In this document: one piece after another, positions 1 to 5,930 of the stretch
Numbering within the stretch: the first letter of the stretch is position 1
Layout: each line of letters starts with the position of its first letter
Source: Thermoplasmata archaeon
Lineage (GTDB): Archaea; Thermoplasmatota; Thermoplasmata; Lutacidiplasmatales; UBA184
Length of the DNA stretch: 17,858 bases
Assembly: GCA_030043545.1 (NCBI GenBank)
Contig: JASHXM010000209.1
Coordinates: forward strand, 1-17,858
Direction: 5' to 3'
The notes under the pieces: model-generated
What the model saw: the letters and a program-made list of their open reading frames with translations, nothing else
Database searches by the model: none
Told to the model about the DNA's origin: nothing
Made by a program: the position numbers and the translations under genes

Positions 1-1
1 C

Positions 2-433
2 GTCACCGACGGCGGGTTCCGGCTGGGCCGCGCCCCGGTCGTCCGGGACGGCGCCGACCTCACGATCGTCGGGGTCGGCGGCACGCTCGCCCCCGCCCTC
101 GACGTCGCCGACGAGCTGGGCCGCGTCGGGGTCTCGGTCCGCGTGCTCGACCTCGCGTCCGTCCAACCGGTCGACGCGCCGACCCTGCTGCGGGCCGCCC
201 GCGAGACGGGGGCGATCCTGGTCCTCGAGGAGTTCGCCGTGGCGACGGGCGTCGGGTCGCTCGTCGCCGCGGCGGTCGCCGAGAACCAGCCCGTGCCGGT
301 CCGCCGGCTCGGCGCTGTCGGTCTCACCGGCTCCGAGGCACCGGTCGCGGGCGGCTCGGCGCGCGCCGACGCGCTCGAGCGGGCGCGGGACGAGGCGTGG
401 GAGCTGCTCCGGTTGCGGGGCAAGGTTGAGTAG
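2..433 (+). CDS. Transketolase, C-terminal part (5' end outside window)
   Basis: This is the last 143 codons of a frame that enters from the left edge and stops with TAG at 431-433. The sequence fits a transketolase C-terminal domain: a stretch resembling GADLTIVGVGGT, then VRVLDLASVQPVD, then a segment resembling the family's EEHxxxGGLGS. Transketolase moves two-carbon units between sugar phosphates with thiamine diphosphate. In many archaea it is split into N- and C-terminal subunits, and the window cannot show whether that is so here. The neighbouring transaldolase, 28 bases downstream on the same strand, supports a non-oxidative pentose phosphate role. One oddity is that the usual EEH...GGLG reads EEFAVATGVGS, losing the His and one Gly. 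Related C-terminal domains occur in other thiamine enzymes (DXS, pyruvate dehydrogenase E1 beta), so the exact enzyme is likely but not proven. Confidence 0.82.
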   Translation, partial: VTDGGFRLGRAPVVRDGADLTIVGVGGTLAPALDVADELGRVGVSVRVLDLASVQPVDAPTLLRAARETGAILVLEEFAVATGVGSLVAAAVAENQPVPVRRLGAVGLTGSEAPVAGGSARADALERARDEAWELLRLRGKVE

Positions 434-453
434 ACGGGCGGTTTCGGGGGCGC

Positions 454-458
454 GAGGT
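454..458 (+). promoter_or_regulatory. Shine-Dalgarno before transaldolase
   Basis: GAGGT lies three bases before the ATG at 462 and matches the anti-Shine-Dalgarno end of 16S rRNA. It favours 462 over the more upstream in-frame start at 426, which would overlap the transketolase end. The spacing is rather short. Confidence 0.5.
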
Positions 459-461
459 ACC

Positions 462-1109
462 ATGCAGCTGTTCCTCGACACGGCGAGCGTGACGGAGATC
501 CGGACGATGTGGGAGATCGGGATCCTCGACGGCGTGACGACGAACCCGACCCTCGTCTCCAAGGAGGGCCGCAAGTTCGAGGAGCTGATCCGCGAGATCT
601 GCGCGATCGGGATCCCGTCGGTCTCGGCGGAGGTCGTCGCGACCGACGTCGAGGGGATGCTGAAGGAAGGACGCCGCCTGCGCGAGATCCACCCGGCGAT
701 CTACGTCAAGATCCCGATGACGCCCGCCGGCCTCCAGGCGACGAAGACCCTCGCGAAGGAAGGGACCCGGGTCAACATGACGCTCGTCTTCAGCGCGAAC
801 CAGGCGCTCCTCGCGGCGAAGGTCGGCGCGGCGTACGTGAGCCCGTTCATCGGCCGGCTCGACGACCAGGGCCAGGTGGGGATGGACCTCGTCCGCGAGA
901 TCGTCCCGATCTTCCGCAACTACCGCTACGCGACCAAGGTGCTCGTCGCCAGCGTCCGCCACCCGATCCACGTGCTCGAGGCGGCGACCGCCGGCGCCGA
1001 CATCGCGACGATGCCGTTCGCCGTGATGGAGAAGCTGCCGCTGCACCCGCTCACCGACCTGGGGCTCGCCCGGTTCCTCAAGGACTGGGAGAAGGTTCCG
1101 AAGGGGTGA
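462..1109 (+). CDS. tal: Transaldolase, small (TalC/MipB-type) subfamily
   Basis: A complete 215-residue protein, the standard length of the short transaldolase / fructose-6-phosphate aldolase family. It interconverts sedoheptulose-7-P + glyceraldehyde-3-P and erythrose-4-P + fructose-6-P through a Schiff base. Visible motifs are FLDTAS with Asp6, VTTNPTL at 25-31, the Schiff-base lysine in YVKIPMT (Lys83), and SPFIGRLDD. Two diagnostic positions favour transaldolase over fructose-6-P aldolase: Glu57 in SAEV, where the aldolase has Gln, and Phe in SPFIGR, where the aldolase has Tyr. The ATG at 462 gives the family N-terminus MxLFLDTA. The gene follows the transketolase fragment by 28 bases and its TGA overlaps the next gene's GTG, so all are probably one operon supplying ribose-5-P and erythrose-4-P. 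Confidence 0.93.
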   Translation: MQLFLDTASVTEIRTMWEIGILDGVTTNPTLVSKEGRKFEELIREICAIGIPSVSAEVVATDVEGMLKEGRRLREIHPAIYVKIPMTPAGLQATKTLAKEGTRVNMTLVFSANQALLAAKVGAAYVSPFIGRLDDQGQVGMDLVREIVPIFRNYRYATKVLVASVRHPIHVLEAATAGADIATMPFAVMEKLPLHPLTDLGLARFLKDWEKVPKG

Positions 1110-1408
1110 CGGACCGACCGGTGGCCGCCCGCGAGCCGCTGCTCGAGCGGTACCTCCGCCTCACGCGCGAAGCGCTCGACCGGGTGCGGCCGGGCCCGCC
1201 GGCCCGGTCGTTCCTCCGCGGCGCCTCCGACGACTTCCTGACGATGGCCCGCTCGTACCTCTCGGATGCGGAGCACTTCCGGGCCTCGGGCGACGCGGAG
1301 CGGGCGCTCGCCGCGGTCAGCTACGCCCACGGGTGGCTCGACGCCGGGGTCCGGCTGGGAGTCCTCGACGGAGGGAACGATGAGGCGCGGTTCACGCTCT
1401 TCAAGTAG
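1106..1408 (+). CDS. DUF357 family protein
   Basis: A 100-residue protein starting with GTG at 1106, overlapping the transaldolase TGA by four bases (GTGA). A GAAGGT at 1091-1096 could serve as ribosome binding site. The family signature is clear in the second half: FLTMARSYLSDAEHF (44-58) followed by AVSYAHGWLDAGVRLGVL (70-87). DUF357 is a small, mostly helical family found mainly in archaea, with no established biochemical role. There is no signal peptide or membrane segment, so it is probably cytoplasmic. Its last 29 bases overlap the start of the translin-family gene, so the two are very likely co-translated. Family membership is confident; I do not propose a function. Confidence 0.85.
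   Translation: MTDRPVAAREPLLERYLRLTREALDRVRPGPPARSFLRGASDDFLTMARSYLSDAEHFRASGDAERALAAVSYAHGWLDAGVRLGVLDGGNDEARFTLFK
1370..1376 (+). promoter_or_regulatory. Shine-Dalgarno for the translin-family gene
   Basis: GGAGGGA lies inside the end of the DUF357 gene, three bases before the ATG at 1380. It supports ATG 1380 as the start even though this overlaps DUF357 by 29 bases. Confidence 0.55.
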
Positions 1409-2030
1409 CGCGGGGCGCCGGACGCCGACCGTCGCCGAGCCGACGCTCGCGGCGATCGAGCGGCACCTGACCGAGCGGGAGCGCCGCCGCGAGACGCTGT
1501 TCGAGCGGGCGCGGCGTCTCCGCCGGCTCTCCCGGACCGCCATCGCGCACCTGCACGCGGGCGCGCCGACCGACCGGACGGTCGCCCCGATCCGGCGCGA
1601 GCTCGCCGCCCTCCAGGCTGCGGTCGACGCCGGCGGCGCCGCCGACGAGTCGGTCGCCCTGGACGCGCTGCAGGAAGCCGCCGAGGCGAGCCTCCTCGCG
1701 GCGGTCGTCGACGGGGGCCCCGTTCCCGGGCCGCGGGAGCTCGGGGTCGCCCCCGAGCCGTACCTGCTCGGCCTCGCGGACACGGTGGGCGAGCTCCGGC
1801 GCCGGGCGCTCGACCGTCTCCGACGGGACGATGTCGCCGGCGCGGAGGCCGAGCTCGCGACGATGGAGGCGCTCACCGAGGCGCTCCTCCGGTTCGACAC
1901 CGCCCGCGCGATCGTCCAACTCAAGCCGAAGCAGGACACCGCGCGCGCGCTCGTGGAGCGGACCCGCGGGGACGTCGTCCTCGCCCGGGCGCTCGCCCGC
2001 GCGAACGCGCGGGGAGGCCGGCGCCGATGA
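1380..2030 (+). CDS. Translin/TRAX-family protein
   Basis: A 216-residue, almost wholly helical protein of the translin family, whose members form octameric RNA- or single-strand-DNA-binding shells; eukaryotic TRAX is the nuclease subunit of C3PO. Visible here are a basic Ser/Arg-rich start (1-15), the RLRRLSRTAIAHLHAG segment (46-61), LQEAAEASLL (97-106), PYLLGLADTVGELRRR (127-142) and the C-terminal LKPKQDTARALVERTRGD (181-198). Glu99/Glu102 and Asp134/Glu138 sit where TRAX carries its nuclease acids, so this looks like a catalytic TRAX-like member rather than an inactive translin. A strong Shine-Dalgarno supports the start, which overlaps the DUF357 gene by 29 bases. The stop overlaps the next start (ATGA). 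The RNA substrate is unknown; tRNA-precursor fragments are a guess by analogy. Confidence 0.82.
   Translation: MRRGSRSSSSAGRRTPTVAEPTLAAIERHLTERERRRETLFERARRLRRLSRTAIAHLHAGAPTDRTVAPIRRELAALQAAVDAGGAADESVALDALQEAAEASLLAAVVDGGPVPGPRELGVAPEPYLLGLADTVGELRRRALDRLRRDDVAGAEAELATMEALTEALLRFDTARAIVQLKPKQDTARALVERTRGDVVLARALARANARGGRRR
2011..2017 (+). promoter_or_regulatory. Shine-Dalgarno for the phosphorylase gene
   Basis: GGGGAGG ends nine bases before the ATG at 2027, inside the end of the translin-family gene. It supports translational coupling at the ATGA overlap. Confidence 0.55.
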
Positions 2031-2815
2031 TCGGACCGCGCCGGACGATCGGCGTGATCGGCGGGTCGGGGGTCTCGGGCGTCTTCGGCACGCCGCGCGC
2101 GACGCACCGCGTCGGCACGCCGTGGGGGGCGCCGTCCGGGCCGATCGAGGAGGGCGAGGTCGGCGGGGTGCGCGTCCTGTTCCTGCCCCGCCACGGCCCG
2201 GGCCACACGATCCCGCCGCACCGCGTCAACTACCGGGCGAACGTCGACGCCCTCGCGTCGCTCGGCGCGGAGGCGATCGTGACGGTGAGCTCGGTCGGCT
2301 CGCTCAAGGAGGAGCTGCCGCCCGGGACGTTCGTCGTCCCGAGCCAGTTCGTCGACCTGACGAAGCAGCGGCCGACGACGTTCTTCGACGGCGGGAAGGT
2401 CGTGCACATCTCCGTGGCGGACCCGTTCTGCCCGGATCTCGCGCGCCGGGCCGCGGACGTCGGCACCGCGCTCGGGATCCCGTTCGCCGTCGGCAAGACG
2501 TACGTCTGCATCGAAGGGCCCCGGTTCAGCACCCGGGCCGAGTCCGCGTTCTTCCGGTCGTTCGCCGACATCATCGGGATGACACTCGTCCCCGAGGTGA
2601 CGCTCGCCCGCGAACGGGCGATCTGCTATCTCTGCCTCGCGATGGTCACCGACTTCGACGTCTGGGCGGACCGGCCGGTCGCCCTGCGCGAGGTGATCGA
2701 GACGATGCACCGCAACGTCGAACGGATGCAGCGGGTCGTCGCCGCCCTGCTCCCGGCCCTCGCCGTGCCGCCGACGTGCGCGTGCCGGCACGCGCTCGAC
2801 GACGCGGGCGTCTGA
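2027..2815 (+). CDS. mtnP: S-methyl-5'-thioadenosine phosphorylase
   Basis: A complete 262-residue member of the trimeric purine nucleoside phosphorylase family. It cleaves methylthioadenosine (from polyamine synthesis and other AdoMet reactions) with phosphate to adenine and methylthioribose-1-P. Motifs in order are IGVIGGSG (8-15), phosphate-site PRHGPGH (54-60), NYRANV (68-73), GPRFST (164-169), GMTLVPE (184-190) and TDFDVW (208-213). The two aspartates of TDFDVW are those expected for a 6-aminopurine base and favour adenosine over inosine/guanosine substrates. A Cys-Ala-Cys near the end (251-253) resembles the CXC motif of heat-stable archaeal MTAP II enzymes. It is the last gene of the plus-strand operon and converges on rpoK with a four-base gap. 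The alternative would be a methylthioinosine phosphorylase. Confidence 0.93.
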   Translation: MIGPRRTIGVIGGSGVSGVFGTPRATHRVGTPWGAPSGPIEEGEVGGVRVLFLPRHGPGHTIPPHRVNYRANVDALASLGAEAIVTVSSVGSLKEELPPGTFVVPSQFVDLTKQRPTTFFDGGKVVHISVADPFCPDLARRAADVGTALGIPFAVGKTYVCIEGPRFSTRAESAFFRSFADIIGMTLVPEVTLARERAICYLCLAMVTDFDVWADRPVALREVIETMHRNVERMQRVVAALLPALAVPPTCACRHALDDAGV

Positions 2816-2829
2816 CCGACTAGACCGCC
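2807..2829. repeat. Imperfect inverted repeat at the mtnP/rpoK convergent ends
   Basis: GGC+GTCT (2807-2813) pairs with AGAC+GCC (2822-2829) with one bulged C at 2826, around an eight-base loop. Both stop codons (2813-2815 and, on the minus strand, 2822-2820) lie in or at the edge of the structure. No T-run follows. It is weak alone and listed because similar repeats occur at other gene ends here. Confidence 0.25.
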
Positions 2830-3035
2830 GGGCCGCGGCGGACGGTGATCGGGATCCGGTTCGCGGCGAACTCCCGTTCCGCGATCTCGACCGGGTCGAC
2901 CATCGCGGTCGGCAGGTCGATCAGCATCGGAGCGCCGAGCGACACCTGGAGCGCGCGGGCCCCGAGGATCCGGGCCCGCTCGAAGCGGGTGTACTGGTCC
3001 GGGCCGGGCAACACGGGCGGAGCACGGTCGGTCAC
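2820..3035 (-). CDS. rpoK: DNA-directed RNA polymerase subunit K (RpoK, Rpb6/omega homologue)
   Basis: A 71-residue protein read on the minus strand; much longer open frames hide it, so it is easy to miss. The core matches the archaeal Rpb6 homologue: [20 protein letters not shown] (15-34), PMLID (36-40) and [10 protein letters not shown] (47-56) followed by the IPITVRR end. This subunit helps assemble and stabilise the polymerase clamp. I start at the GTG at 3035, giving a typical short length. There is, however, a TATA-like box at 3099-3108 whose predicted start site (about 26 bases on) falls on an in-frame TTG at 3077. A leaderless TTG start giving 85 residues is therefore a real alternative. 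The gene is divergent from the potassium channel and convergent with mtnP. Confidence 0.9.
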   Translation of the reverse strand: MTDRAPPVLPGPDQYTRFERARILGARALQVSLGAPMLIDLPTAMVDPVEIAEREFAANRIPITVRRGPAV

Positions 3036-3098
3036 GCTCGAGAGTCCCGACGCCGCGATGCCGCCGGCGGCCGTCAAGGAGGCGGGCACTCGGGCCTC

Positions 3099-3108
3099 GA
3101 TATTTACC
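3099..3108 (-). promoter_or_regulatory. TATA-like box for rpoK
   Basis: On the minus strand this reads GGTAAATATC, the most A/T-rich patch of the 165-base rpoK/channel intergenic region. Transcription would start near 3077, giving either a roughly 40-base leader to the GTG at 3035 or a leaderless TTG start at 3077. Confidence 0.55.
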
Positions 3109-3166
3109 GTTTGCCCCGGAGCGCGCAGGCCCCGGAGGAGCCCCGGTCGGACCCCGCGGCCGGGAC

Positions 3167-3176
3167 AACCGTTACG
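3167..3176 (+). promoter_or_regulatory. Possible TATA-like box for the potassium channel gene
   Basis: AACCGTTACG is centred about 29 bases before the GTG at 3201, the spacing seen at other leaderless starts in this window. It is only weakly A/T-rich. It favours the 3201 start over the upstream in-frame TTG at 3111, which lies next to the rpoK promoter. Confidence 0.35.
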
Positions 3177-3200
3177 AGCCGGCGGCCGGTCCGCGGGCCC

Positions 3201-4256
3201 GTGCCGGCGGGGCGGTTCGGCTACTCGGGACGGCTGCTCGCCCGGATCTGGAAGTTCCTCGTCGCCTACGCGGGCGTCTACGTGACGGCCTCGGGGGGGT
3301 TCTTCCTGCTCGACGCGGGCCGGGTGAACCTGTTCAACTCGTTCTACTGGGCGATCGTCACGCTGTCGACGATCGGCTACGGCGACGTCGTCCCGACGAC
3401 CGCCCCGGCGAAGCTGTTCACGATCGGGGTCGCCGCCACCGAGGTGTTCCTGACCGCGTACCTGGTCACGCTCGTCATCGGGGTGGTCACGGAGGAGGCG
3501 CAGCACCGCGCGCTCGGGACCCTCGGCACCGGGATGACCCGCCATATCGTCGTCCTCGGCTACTCCCCCGTCGGCCGGGCCGCCGTCCGGGAGCTGTTGG
3601 AGCAGGAGCAGCGGGTCGCCGTCGTCGTCGAGCACGCCGAGGACGTCGCGAACGTCCGGTCGCTCGCGGGCGATGACCGGCTCTACGTCACGTACGGGCC
3701 GCCGGCCGACCCGGACCTCCTGAAGCGGACGAACGTCGGCGCCGCCCACTCGGTCGTCGTCTGCACCGCCGACGACGCGGTGAACATGATCGCCGCGCTC
3801 AACGTCCGCGCGGCCGCCCCGGAGGTCCGCATCGTCGTCTCCGTCGGCCGCCCCGAGCTGCGCGAGACGCTCCGCTCCGCGGGGGTCACGTACGTCGCGA
3901 GCCCGCCCGACCTGGGCGGCCGGCTCTGCGCCGCCGCCGCGTTCGAGCCCGAGGTCGCGGTCGCGCTCGAGGAGCTCAGCGAGGGGTCGGAGCGCTCCGA
4001 CATCCAGGAGTACGTCCTCTCGGCGACGACCCCGCTGTCGACCCAGACGTTCGGCGAGGCCGAAGGGATCGTCCGCCGCGCGACCGGCTGCATCCTAGTC
4101 GGCTACGCGCGATCGGTCGAGGGAGGGGCGTACGCGACGTTCGTCGACCCGCCGACCGACGCCGCGCTCCGGCCCGGCGACGCGGTCCTCCTCGTCGGCA
4201 CGATCGAGAACGTCCGACGGTTCCGCCACTGGTTCCAGGTCGACCAGGGTCGGTAG
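3201..4256 (+). CDS. Potassium channel with RCK (TrkA-N/TrkA-C) gating domains
   Basis: From GTG 3201 this is 351 residues. Two membrane helices (about 17-38 and 71-97) flank a pore loop with the selectivity filter TIGYGD (57-62), the layout of two-helix channels of the MthK/Kch type. A cytoplasmic RCK Rossmann domain follows (from about 115, [10 protein letters not shown]) and then a TrkA-C-like C-terminal domain ending in [13 protein letters not shown]. Tetramers of such proteins pass K+ and are gated by ligands bound to the RCK ring. The dinucleotide loop reads GYSPVG instead of GxGxxG, so the ligand may differ from NAD(H). An upstream TTG at 3111 would add 30 Pro/Arg-rich residues without family character. 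The gene converges on the MIP18 fusion gene with a seven-base gap. Confidence 0.9.
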   Translation: MPAGRFGYSGRLLARIWKFLVAYAGVYVTASGGFFLLDAGRVNLFNSFYWAIVTLSTIGYGDVVPTTAPAKLFTIGVAATEVFLTAYLVTLVIGVVTEEAQHRALGTLGTGMTRHIVVLGYSPVGRAAVRELLEQEQRVAVVVEHAEDVANVRSLAGDDRLYVTYGPPADPDLLKRTNVGAAHSVVVCTADDAVNMIAALNVRAAAPEVRIVVSVGRPELRETLRSAGVTYVASPPDLGGRLCAAAAFEPEVAVALEELSEGSERSDIQEYVLSATTPLSTQTFGEAEGIVRRATGCILVGYARSVEGGAYATFVDPPTDAALRPGDAVLLVGTIENVRRFRHWFQVDQGR

Positions 4257-4267
4257 CGCGCCGCTAC
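4253..4267. repeat. Inverted repeat holding both convergent stop codons
   Basis: GTAGCG (4253-4258) and CGCTAC (4262-4267) form perfect six-base arms around CGC. The channel's TAG (4254-4256) is in the left arm and the TAG of the opposing gene (4266-4264, minus strand) is in the right arm. It could act as a bidirectional terminator or RNA 3'-end hairpin; no T-tract is seen. Confidence 0.4.
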
Positions 4268-4953
4268 GCGTAGCCGAACTGACGCCGGGCGAAGTCGGTC
4301 ATCCGCTCCGGGCTCCACGGGGGCTCCCAGACGACCTCGACCTTGACGGCGCCCGCGCCGGACGCCTGCCGGGCCGCCGTCTCGACCTCCCGGACGAGCT
4401 CCTCGATCGACGGACAGCCGGGGCTCGTCATCGTCATCCGGATCGTGAGCGCCCCGGCGTCGTCGACCGTCATCTCGTAGACGAGTCCCAGGTCGACGAT
4501 GTTCATCGGGATCTCCGGGTCGTAGATGTTCTTGAGCGCCGCGACGACCTTCTCCTCGAGCGGCGACGCCGCGGGGGCTCCGGCCGGGCGGGGGGTCGGT
4601 GCGGCGGCGGCCGCGGCGCGGCTCGGCAGGAACGGACCGACGACCTCGAACCCGGCCGGGACCTGGTCGGCGTGGTAGCGCACCTCCGCGTCGCGGAGGA
4701 AGGCGAGGCTTGCCCGGTCGATCAGCAGGGGCAGTCCGTCGATCTCCACCGCGAGGTCACGGGGCGTGAGCCGGTCGATCATCATCTGGGCGTGGGGGCG
4801 CATCCCCCGCTCGACCCAGAGGCGCACTGCCGAACCGGCGGGCCGTCCGGCGAGCGCCGCCGCGATCGCGTCGCGCGCCGGCGCGGTGAGCTTGAGGCGG
4901 ACCGCCTCGTCCTGGGGCGCCCCGTCGCCGCGGCGCTCGGCTTCCTTCGTCAT
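4264..4953 (-). CDS. Cysteine-less A-type (IscA/HesB-like) domain fused to MIP18/SufT-like domain
   Basis: A 229-residue two-domain protein. Residues 18-108 follow the IscA/HesB fold pattern from start to end: LKLTAPARDAI, then VRLWVERG, then IDGLPLLIDRASLAFL and finally VPAGFEVVGP. All three cluster-binding cysteines are absent; the SGCSG loop is replaced by MRPHA. An Ala/Pro linker (109-130) leads to a MIP18 (DUF59) domain with DPEIPMNIVDLGLVY (145-159), TSPGCP holding the single cysteine of the whole protein (Cys180), and VVWEPPWSPERM (207-218) near the end. MIP18/SufT proteins help put Fe-S clusters into client proteins. I infer the N-terminal part is a binding module, not a cluster carrier. 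I prefer the ATG at 4953, just after a double TATA-like box, over the GTG at 4971. Confidence 0.85.
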   Translation of the reverse strand: MTKEAERRGDGAPQDEAVRLKLTAPARDAIAAALAGRPAGSAVRLWVERGMRPHAQMMIDRLTPRDLAVEIDGLPLLIDRASLAFLRDAEVRYHADQVPAGFEVVGPFLPSRAAAAAAPTPRPAGAPAASPLEEKVVAALKNIYDPEIPMNIVDLGLVYEMTVDDAGALTIRMTMTSPGCPSIEELVREVETAARQASGAGAVKVEVVWEPPWSPERMTDFARRQFGYA

Positions 4954-4982
4954 CGACGGCGGGGGAACCACCCCGGACGCGG

Positions 4983-4996
4983 CTATACGCCTATAG
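4983..4996 (-). promoter_or_regulatory. Double TATA-like box for the MIP18 fusion gene
   Basis: Two TATA cores lie eight bases apart on the minus strand (4995-4992 and 4987-4984), the first inside the palindrome CCTATAGG. Starts 26-27 bases on would fall near 4968 and 4960, giving leaders of about 14 or 6 bases to the ATG at 4953. The region lies in the 51 bases between the hydrolase stop and this gene. Confidence 0.55.
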
Positions 4997-5004
4997 GGGG
5001 CGGG

Positions 5005-5877
5005 TCAGCCGCCCGTCACGTCGCCCAGGAACTCGCGGATCGTGCCCAGGAACTCGCGGGGCTGTTCCAAGACGGTCAGGTGGCTCGACCCCGCGAGAAC
5101 GCGCAGGTGCGCCGGCTCGATCCGCTCGTTCATCTCGGCCGACGCCTCGAGGAAGTAGTCGTACCGACCGACGACGACGAGGGTCGGGACCTCGATCTTC
5201 GAGTAGTAGCGGCGTCCGTCCCACCGCGCGATCGTCCCGTCCACGGTGAACTCGTCGCCCGTCCGGGTCATCATCGCCCGGTAGACCGACGGGGCGAGGC
5301 GCGTCGCCTTCCAGTCGGGCGGGTCGGACTTCAAGAAGCGCGACTGGAACGGCCGGGAGATCGCCTCGGCAAGCGTGTGGTACTCCGGCGAGTCGAACGC
5401 CCGGGCCCGGGTCAGCTCGCGGAGCCGGGCCCGCTGCCGCGGGGACGCCGACGAGATCATGAGGCGGTACGCCTGGCGGACCTCCTCGCCGCTCCCGGCC
5501 GACGCGCACAGGAGCAGCGACGTGAGGTGGCGCTCGTAGCGGTGAGCGTACTCGAGTGCCGCGAAACCGCCGGCGGAGTAGCCGAGGAGGTGGAGCTCCC
5601 GGATCTTGAGCGCGCGGCGGATCGCCTCGATATCCTCCGCCTGGTTCGCGACGGTGTACGTCGACGGGCGGCGGGGCGACCAGCTGTGGCCGACGCCGCG
5701 GGGGTTGAACAGGATCACCCGAAGGTTCGAGTTCGCGAGGCGGAGGAGCCCGCGGAGGTAGTGGTAGGTGAGACCGGGACCGCCCGGGTGGACGAGGAGC
5801 GTCGCCGGGCCGGTCCCTTGAGCGACGTACTCGAACGCGCGACGTCCCGGAACGGTCACGCGGCGCAGGCGGGCCAT
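5005..5877 (-). CDS. Alpha/beta hydrolase, proline iminopeptidase-like
   Basis: A complete 290-residue alpha/beta-hydrolase. HPGGPG (30-35) is the oxyanion-hole motif typical of proline iminopeptidases, followed by LFNPRGVGHS (56-65). The nucleophile elbow is GYSAGG with Ser101; the likely acid is Asp240 (VVGRYDYF) and the base His266 (GSSHLTV). True proline iminopeptidases usually have GGSWG at the elbow, so the substrate could be another small peptide, ester or amide. There is no signal peptide; the protein is probably cytoplasmic. The ATG at 5877 follows a T-rich box by about 28 bases, suggesting its own promoter. Removal of N-terminal residues from peptides would fit the adjacent aminotransferase, but that link is inference. 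Confidence 0.8.
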   Translation of the reverse strand: MARLRRVTVPGRRAFEYVAQGTGPATLLVHPGGPGLTYHYLRGLLRLANSNLRVILFNPRGVGHSWSPRRPSTYTVANQAEDIEAIRRALKIRELHLLGYSAGGFAALEYAHRYERHLTSLLLCASAGSGEEVRQAYRLMISSASPRQRARLRELTRARAFDSPEYHTLAEAISRPFQSRFLKSDPPDWKATRLAPSVYRAMMTRTGDEFTVDGTIARWDGRRYYSKIEVPTLVVVGRYDYFLEASAEMNERIEPAHLRVLAGSSHLTVLEQPREFLGTIREFLGDVTGG

Positions 5878-5900
5878 CGACTCCCACTAGCCGACCGGGG

Positions 5901-5910
5901 CCAAAAACGT
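5901..5910 (-). promoter_or_regulatory. Possible promoter box for the alpha/beta hydrolase
   Basis: Minus-strand ACGTTTTTGG is centred about 28 bases before the ATG at 5877, in the 53 bases after the aminotransferase stop. It is T-rich but lacks a TTAA or TATA core. Confidence 0.35.
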
Positions 5911-5930
5911 GCCGGCCGGGAACCGACGGG

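Noticed and set aside
926..2791. Minus-strand open frame of about 621 codons opposite transaldolase to mtnP
   Set aside because: It runs antisense across five gene boundaries and has an Arg-rich composition; the plus-strand frames carry clear family motifs.
3111..3200. Upstream TTG start and 30-residue extension of the potassium channel
   Set aside because: The extension is Pro/Arg-rich with no family resemblance and begins beside the rpoK promoter; the GTG at 3201 has a better-placed upstream box.
2820..3749. Long 309-codon minus-strand frame containing the rpoK sequence
   Set aside because: Only the last 71 (or 85) codons carry the RpoK family pattern; the rest is antisense to the potassium channel.
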